Assembly (NCBI GenBank): GCA_947502635.1
Contig: CANNAN010000002.1
Span: forward strand, 1-64,000
Reading direction: 5' to 3'
DNA: 64,000 nucleotides
DNA from: an uncultured Flavobacteriaceae bacterium
GTDB taxonomy: Bacteria > Bacteroidota > Bacteroidia > Flavobacteriales > Flavobacteriaceae
Made by a program: the position numbers and the translations under genes. Below are positions 60,344-64,000 of the stretch, piece by piece; the stretch's first letter is position 1, and each line of letters starts with the position of its first letter. The notes beneath the pieces were generated by a model. The model saw only the letters and a program-made list of their open reading frames with translations. It made no database searches and was not told the origin of the DNA.

Positions 60344-61485
60344 TGAAGTCAATACCATACGGAAGACAACATATAGATCAAAATGATATAGATGCTGTAG
60401 TTGAAACACTTACTGCCGATTTTTTAACGCAAGGCCCCAAAGTAAATGAGTTTGAAAGTAAATTTGCAGATTATGTTGGAGCTAAATACGCAGTTGCAGT
60501 AAACAATGCCACATCTGGGTTGCACTTATCTGTATTAGCATTGGGTTTACAACCTGGTGATCGTGTTATTACAACACCTATTACCTTTGCGGCTTCAGCA
60601 AACTGTGTAAAATATGCTGGTGGAGAAGTTTGGTTTGCTGATATTGATTCAGAAACATATCTATTATCTCTACAAAGTACTAAGGATCTTATTGAAAGCA
60701 AACCAAAAGGGTTTTTCAAAGGAATTATCCCTGTAGATTTTTCTGGATTACCAGTTAATCTAGAAGCATTTAAAACTGTAGCTAAGGAACATGATTTATG
60801 GATTATTGAAGATGCATGTCATGCTCCAGGTGGATATTTCACAGATTCTAAGGCTGTGAAGCAGACTTGCGGTAATGGGGCTTATGCAGATATTGGTGTG
60901 TTTTCATTTCATCCAGTAAAGCATATTGCTTGTGGGGAAGGAGGTATGGTTACTACTAATTCGGAGAAGCTTTATAAGAAACTATCAATGTTGAGAACTC
61001 ATGGTATTACAAAGAATAATATGAGTAAAAATGAAGGAGGGTGGTTTTATGAGATGCAAGAACTAGGGTTTAATTATAGATTAACAGATATTCAATCTGC
61101 TTTAGGAATTACTCAACTTTCTAAAAATGATAAAGGAGTTAAAAGAAGGAATGAAATAGCAGACAATTATAAACAGGCTTTTCAAGATAAAATAAAGTAC
61201 CAAAGTTTGCCAAGTGGAGCTTATAATGCACATCATTTATTTGTTATTGAGGTTGAGAACAGAAAAGGGTTGTATGATTATTTAAGAACACATCGTATTT
61301 TTGCTCAGATACATTATATACCAATTCACACATTACCGTACTATAAGGAAATTGGATATGAAAGTGCCAATTTAAATAATGCTGAAAGTTATTATTCAAA
61401 ATGTATTAGTTTACCAATGTACCCAAGCTTAACTAATGAAGAACAAATATTTGTTGTCGAGAAGGTATTAAGTTTTGTCAAATGA
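60343..61485 (+). CDS. pseC: UDP-4-amino-4,6-dideoxy-L-AltNAc transaminase
   Basis: PLP-dependent DegT/DnrJ-type aminotransferase, second step after PseB. SIPYGRQHIDQNDIDAVVET at the start, NNATSGLHLSVLALGLQPGD, WIIEDACHAPGG, and the PLP lysine in FSFHPVKHIACGEGGMVTTN. 380 aa, full length. It overlaps the next gene by four bases (ATGA). Confidence 0.95.
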   Translation: MKSIPYGRQHIDQNDIDAVVETLTADFLTQGPKVNEFESKFADYVGAKYAVAVNNATSGLHLSVLALGLQPGDRVITTPITFAASANCVKYAGGEVWFADIDSETYLLSLQSTKDLIESKPKGFFKGIIPVDFSGLPVNLEAFKTVAKEHDLWIIEDACHAPGGYFTDSKAVKQTCGNGAYADIGVFSFHPVKHIACGEGGMVTTNSEKLYKKLSMLRTHGITKNNMSKNEGGWFYEMQELGFNYRLTDIQSALGITQLSKNDKGVKRRNEIADNYKQAFQDKIKYQSLPSGAYNAHHLFVIEVENRKGLYDYLRTHRIFAQIHYIPIHTLPYYKEIGYESANLNNAESYYSKCISLPMYPSLTNEEQIFVVEKVLSFVK

Positions 61486-62009
61486 AGACCATTGACTTAG
61501 AAACAAAAAGATTATTGCTGCGACCATTGACATTAAAGCATTTATCAAATAGATATGTTGATTGGTTAAATGATGTAGAGGTATATAAGTACTTAGAAAC
61601 AGGAGGTAATTATACTATTGAAGAATTAAAAATTTATCTTAAGGAACAAGAAGAAAAAAACATTTTATTTTGGGCTATTCATCTTAAAGAGTCTAATAAA
61701 CATATAGGTAATATTAAGATTGACCCAATTGATAAAGTTAATAATTCTGGAGAATACGGAATAATGATAGGAGATAGAAGTGAATGGAGAAAAGGGTATT
61801 CCAAAGAAGCTTCTATGCGGATTATAGAGTATTGTTTTGAAGAAATAAAACTTTCCAAAATTACTTTGGGAGTAATTGAAAGTAATAGTAATGCCATAAG
61901 ACTATATGAAAAAATAGGTTTTAGAATAGAATCAGTGATAGAAAATAGTGGTGTTTACCAAGGGGAAGTATGTAACTCATTAAGAATGGTAAAAGAAAAT
62001 GACAAATAA
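61482..62009 (+). CDS. GNAT-family acetyltransferase, PseH-like position
   Basis: 175 aa RimJ/RimL-type GNAT: LETKRLLLRPLTLKHLSNRY, then EYGIMIGDRSEWRKGYSKEA (acetyl-CoA pyrophosphate loop RKGYSKEA) and SNSNAIRLYEKIGFRIESV. Located directly after pseBC, it probably N-acetylates the 4-amino group of the PseC product, the PseH step. It overlaps both neighbours, so it is translated in the same operon. Confidence 0.85.
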   Translation: MKTIDLETKRLLLRPLTLKHLSNRYVDWLNDVEVYKYLETGGNYTIEELKIYLKEQEEKNILFWAIHLKESNKHIGNIKIDPIDKVNNSGEYGIMIGDRSEWRKGYSKEASMRIIEYCFEEIKLSKITLGVIESNSNAIRLYEKIGFRIESVIENSGVYQGEVCNSLRMVKENDK

Positions 62010-62877
62010 ACTTATTTTAGGAACCGTTCAACTAGGTCTAAATTATGGGATTAATAACTTAACTGGTAAGCCCTCATTAGAAAAAGCTTTTGATATACTG
62101 CACGTTGCCTTTGATAACGGAATTAGAATATTAGATACAGCAGAGGCTTATGGAGATTCTCAAGAAGTGATTGGCAAATTTCAAAAAGAGAACCCTCAAA
62201 AAAGATTCAATATTATAACTAAATTAGATGCTGGGCATTCATTAAAAGACAATGAGCTTTTAAATCATATTTTAAAAAACTGTAAAATTTTAGGGGCTGA
62301 TCACCTTTTTGGATATATGTTTCACAACTATCAAAGTTTTAAAAATAACGTGAGTTTTTATGATGAAATATTGTTGGCTAAAAAAAAAGGTTTTATAGAA
62401 AAAGCGGGCATCTCTCTTTATTCAAATAACGAAATTGAAGACATAATTTCTAACTATAGCAATTTTGATTTTATTCAAATTCCCTTTAACCTATTCGATA
62501 ACCAGTCTAAAAGAAAAAAACTTTTAGAAAAAGCAAAAAGTAAAGGGATAGAGGTTCATACACGTTCTGTGTTTTTGCAAGGCCTCTTTTTTAAGAATAA
62601 TGATGCTGAGCTACATGAAAAACTTATTCCTTTGATGCCATATCTAAAAACATTAGAAAGTGTTAAAGAAAAAGAAGTTCTTAATACCGAAGCTTTAGCG
62701 CTACAATATGTCCTTCAAAAAAAGTATATAGACTATGTTTTAATAGGGGTTGAAAGCGTGAAACAATTATTAAGTAACATTAGTATTTGTAATGAGAAAG
62801 TTAATATTCCTCATGACATTATTGATGCTATAGATGTTACAGAAGAAGAATTGCTAAACCCTTCAAATTGGAATTAA
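61999..62877 (+). CDS. aldo/keto reductase of the polysaccharide operon
   Basis: 292 aa TIM-barrel AKR: LILGTVQLGLNYGINNLTGK, catalytic Asp and Tyr in ILDTAEAYGDSQEVIGKF, Lys in IITKLDAGHS, His in FGYMFHNYQSF, and the C-terminal LIGVESVKQLLSNI. Such AKRs sit in many Bacteroidota nonulosonic-acid or amino-sugar clusters. The substrate is presumably a sugar nucleotide intermediate or free sugar; it is not part of the classical six-gene Pse pathway. Confidence 0.88.
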   Translation: MTNKLILGTVQLGLNYGINNLTGKPSLEKAFDILHVAFDNGIRILDTAEAYGDSQEVIGKFQKENPQKRFNIITKLDAGHSLKDNELLNHILKNCKILGADHLFGYMFHNYQSFKNNVSFYDEILLAKKKGFIEKAGISLYSNNEIEDIISNYSNFDFIQIPFNLFDNQSKRKKLLEKAKSKGIEVHTRSVFLQGLFFKNNDAELHEKLIPLMPYLKTLESVKEKEVLNTEALALQYVLQKKYIDYVLIGVESVKQLLSNISICNEKVNIPHDIIDAIDVTEEELLNPSNWN

Positions 62878-62878
62878 T

Positions 62879-63634
62879 ATGAAAGTAATTGTTATTACAC
62901 AGGCAAGATCAGGTTCTACAAGATTACCCAATAAAGTTCTGAAGAAGATAGAAGGAAAAACACTCTTACAAATTCATATTGATCGTATTAAAAAAGCACG
63001 ATTAGTCGATGATATATATATTGCTACAACTAGAAATAAAGAAGATGATGGTATTGTAAATTTAGCAGATAACTTAGATGTAAAGTATCATCGGGGCAGT
63101 GAAGATGATGTGTTAGATCGTTTTTACCAAACTGTAAAAGATATTAGACCCAGTTTTATTGTGCGGCTTACAGCTGATTGTCCCTTAATAGATCCTGCTT
63201 TAATAGATGAAGTAGTTAATAGTGCTAAAGAAAAAGATTTAGATTATTATGCAAATACCATCGAGGAACTTTATCCTGACGGTCAAGATGTAGAGGTTTT
63301 TAAATTTTCTGCTTTGGAAAAAGCATGGAAAGAAACTAATTTAAAATCTGATAGAGAACATGTAACCCCTTATATTAGAAATAATTCGTCTTATAAAGGA
63401 GGTTCACTATTTAAATCGGACAATCATGGTTTGGATTATAACTATAATCATGTCCGATTAACGGTAGATGAACCACAAGATTTTAAAGTTATTGTCAAAA
63501 TGATTAGCGCATTAGGTTTAGAAAAAGATTGGAAAACCTACGCAGATTACTACATAAAAAATAAAAATATTCACTCGTTAAATAGTAATATTATTAGAAA
63601 TGAGGGTTTTATAAAATCTTTAGACAAAGATTAA
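62879..63634 (+). CDS. SpsF-type cytidylyltransferase-like protein
   Basis: 251 aa: VIVITQARSGSTRLPNKVLK (nucleotidyltransferase loop with QAR.GSTRLP.K), VRLTADCPLIDPALIDEVV, DYYANTIEELYPDGQDVEVF, and REHVTPYIRNN. This is the SpsF family, used in spore-coat and nonulosonic-acid polysaccharide synthesis and related to CMP-sugar synthetases (PseF-like). It starts two bases after the AKR stop. Last gene of the operon; the strand switches afterwards. Confidence 0.87.
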   Translation: MKVIVITQARSGSTRLPNKVLKKIEGKTLLQIHIDRIKKARLVDDIYIATTRNKEDDGIVNLADNLDVKYHRGSEDDVLDRFYQTVKDIRPSFIVRLTADCPLIDPALIDEVVNSAKEKDLDYYANTIEELYPDGQDVEVFKFSALEKAWKETNLKSDREHVTPYIRNNSSYKGGSLFKSDNHGLDYNYNHVRLTVDEPQDFKVIVKMISALGLEKDWKTYADYYIKNKNIHSLNSNIIRNEGFIKSLDKD

Positions 63635-63641
63635 ATCTATT

Positions 63642-64000
63642 TTAGTTCTTAATAATCTTTTTTGTTTCAGAGTTTGAACCTGTTTTATACTTAATATAAT
63701 ACATCCCTGATTCTAAAAACTTAATATCTATTTGATGATTATTTAAAGGAGAATATACTTTTTCATTAAAAATTTCCTTACCTAATATATTGTACAACGT
63801 TATTTGTCCATCATTCTCTAATAATGGAGAAGATAAATATATTATAGAATTTGTTGGATTAGGAAAAACCTTTAAACTATTAAGTAGGGAATAATCTGTT
63901 GTGCTTAAAGAAAAGTCACTATTATACTTAGCCATAAAAAAGAGAGAACCATTGGCATAGGTGTTATTAGTAGAAATATAATGTTCCCCTTCTTGAGATA
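63642..64000 (-). CDS. C-terminal part of a T9SS-secreted protein (cut by window edge)
   Basis: The frame stays open to the right edge (it reads GEHYISTNNTYANGSLFFMA upstream of the first Met at 63935), so this is the end of a larger gene, not a 97-aa protein. Residues after SLKVFPNPTNSIIYLSSPLL form a type A sorting domain (ITLYNILGKEIFNEK, FLESGMYYIKYKTGS). The N-terminal part cannot be judged. Seven bases separate its stop from that of the convergent SpsF-type gene. Confidence 0.85.
   Translation of the reverse strand, partial: SQEGEHYISTNNTYANGSLFFMAKYNSDFSLSTTDYSLLNSLKVFPNPTNSIIYLSSPLLENDGQITLYNILGKEIFNEKVYSPLNNHQIDIKFLESGMYYIKYKTGSNSETKKIIKN

Noticed and set aside
63642-63935. A free-standing 97-aa sorting-domain protein at the right edge
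   Set aside because: The frame is open to the edge of the window with credible protein sequence, so it is the end of a larger gene.
1-64000. tRNA, rRNA or CRISPR loci
   Set aside because: No T-loop GGTTCGA-type motifs in a tRNA context, no rRNA sequence and no short regularly spaced repeats were seen on either strand.

Overview
The window is AT-rich chromosomal DNA from a member of the Bacteroidota, almost certainly a marine Flavobacteriaceae. The evidence is a SusC/SusD pair with surface-lipoprotein signals (Cys followed by acidic residues), several secreted proteins ending in type IX secretion (T9SS) sorting domains, a FecI/FecR/TonB-receptor trio, a triple-tyrosine (Y_Y_Y) LuxR regulator, and promoters of the TTTG...TAnnTTTG type with few Shine-Dalgarno sequences. 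No rRNA, tRNA or CRISPR array is visible.

Layout. (1) 1-5.0 kb is accessory DNA: two unknown genes, a SymE-like toxin gene divergent from a small HTH gene, a second controller-like HTH gene, a DUF6471 gene coupled to a C5-cytosine methyltransferase, and a convergent restriction endonuclease of the NgoBV/NlaIV type. (2) 5.0-15.6 kb is a minus-strand glycan-uptake locus: Y_Y_Y/LuxR regulator, SusC, SusD and two PKD-type surface lipoproteins, one with three tandem binding modules. It holds no glycoside hydrolase and ends in a strong terminator. (3) 15.8-20.3 kb is a decaying mosaic: a DUF4386 protein, relics of an HNH endonuclease, a PepSY-like protein, an IS481-type transposase and a lipoprotein, and a small HTH gene divergent from a 64-residue gene around a perfect palindrome. 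(4) 20.4-25.3 kb is a PAAR / VasX-like effector / candidate membrane immunity cassette. The effector reading frame is split exactly at a slippery heptamer A AAA AAC. (5) 25.3-27.9 kb has repeats, a pseudogene scrap, an HTH gene and two unknown genes separated by a roughly 200-bp repeated junction. (6) 27.9-34.8 kb: MarR regulon with two identical candidate operators, RidA, NTF2-like proteins, TPR protein, DUF2807, YbjQ and RNase R. (7) 35.1-39.0 kb: T9SS-secreted beta-propeller and FG-GAP proteins, two shrunken relatives and a Crp/Fnr regulator. (8) 39.4-43.3 kb: ECF sigma, FecR, TonB receptor. (9) 43.4-55.0 kb: core genes (holB, pgk, lytic transglycosylase, tatA, M23 peptidase, GH3-like enzyme). 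(10) 55.0-63.6 kb: a tightly overlapping surface-polysaccharide operon making dTDP-L-rhamnose and the first pseudaminic-acid-type intermediates. (11) The right edge cuts a T9SS-secreted protein.

The points most worth following up are the candidate programmed -1 frameshift in the effector gene; paired operators for three local regulators (SymE/HTH, the controller protein and methyltransferase, MarR); and the repeated junction sequences that bracket single accessory genes. All functional statements come from reading the sequence and from remembered family signatures; no database search was run.
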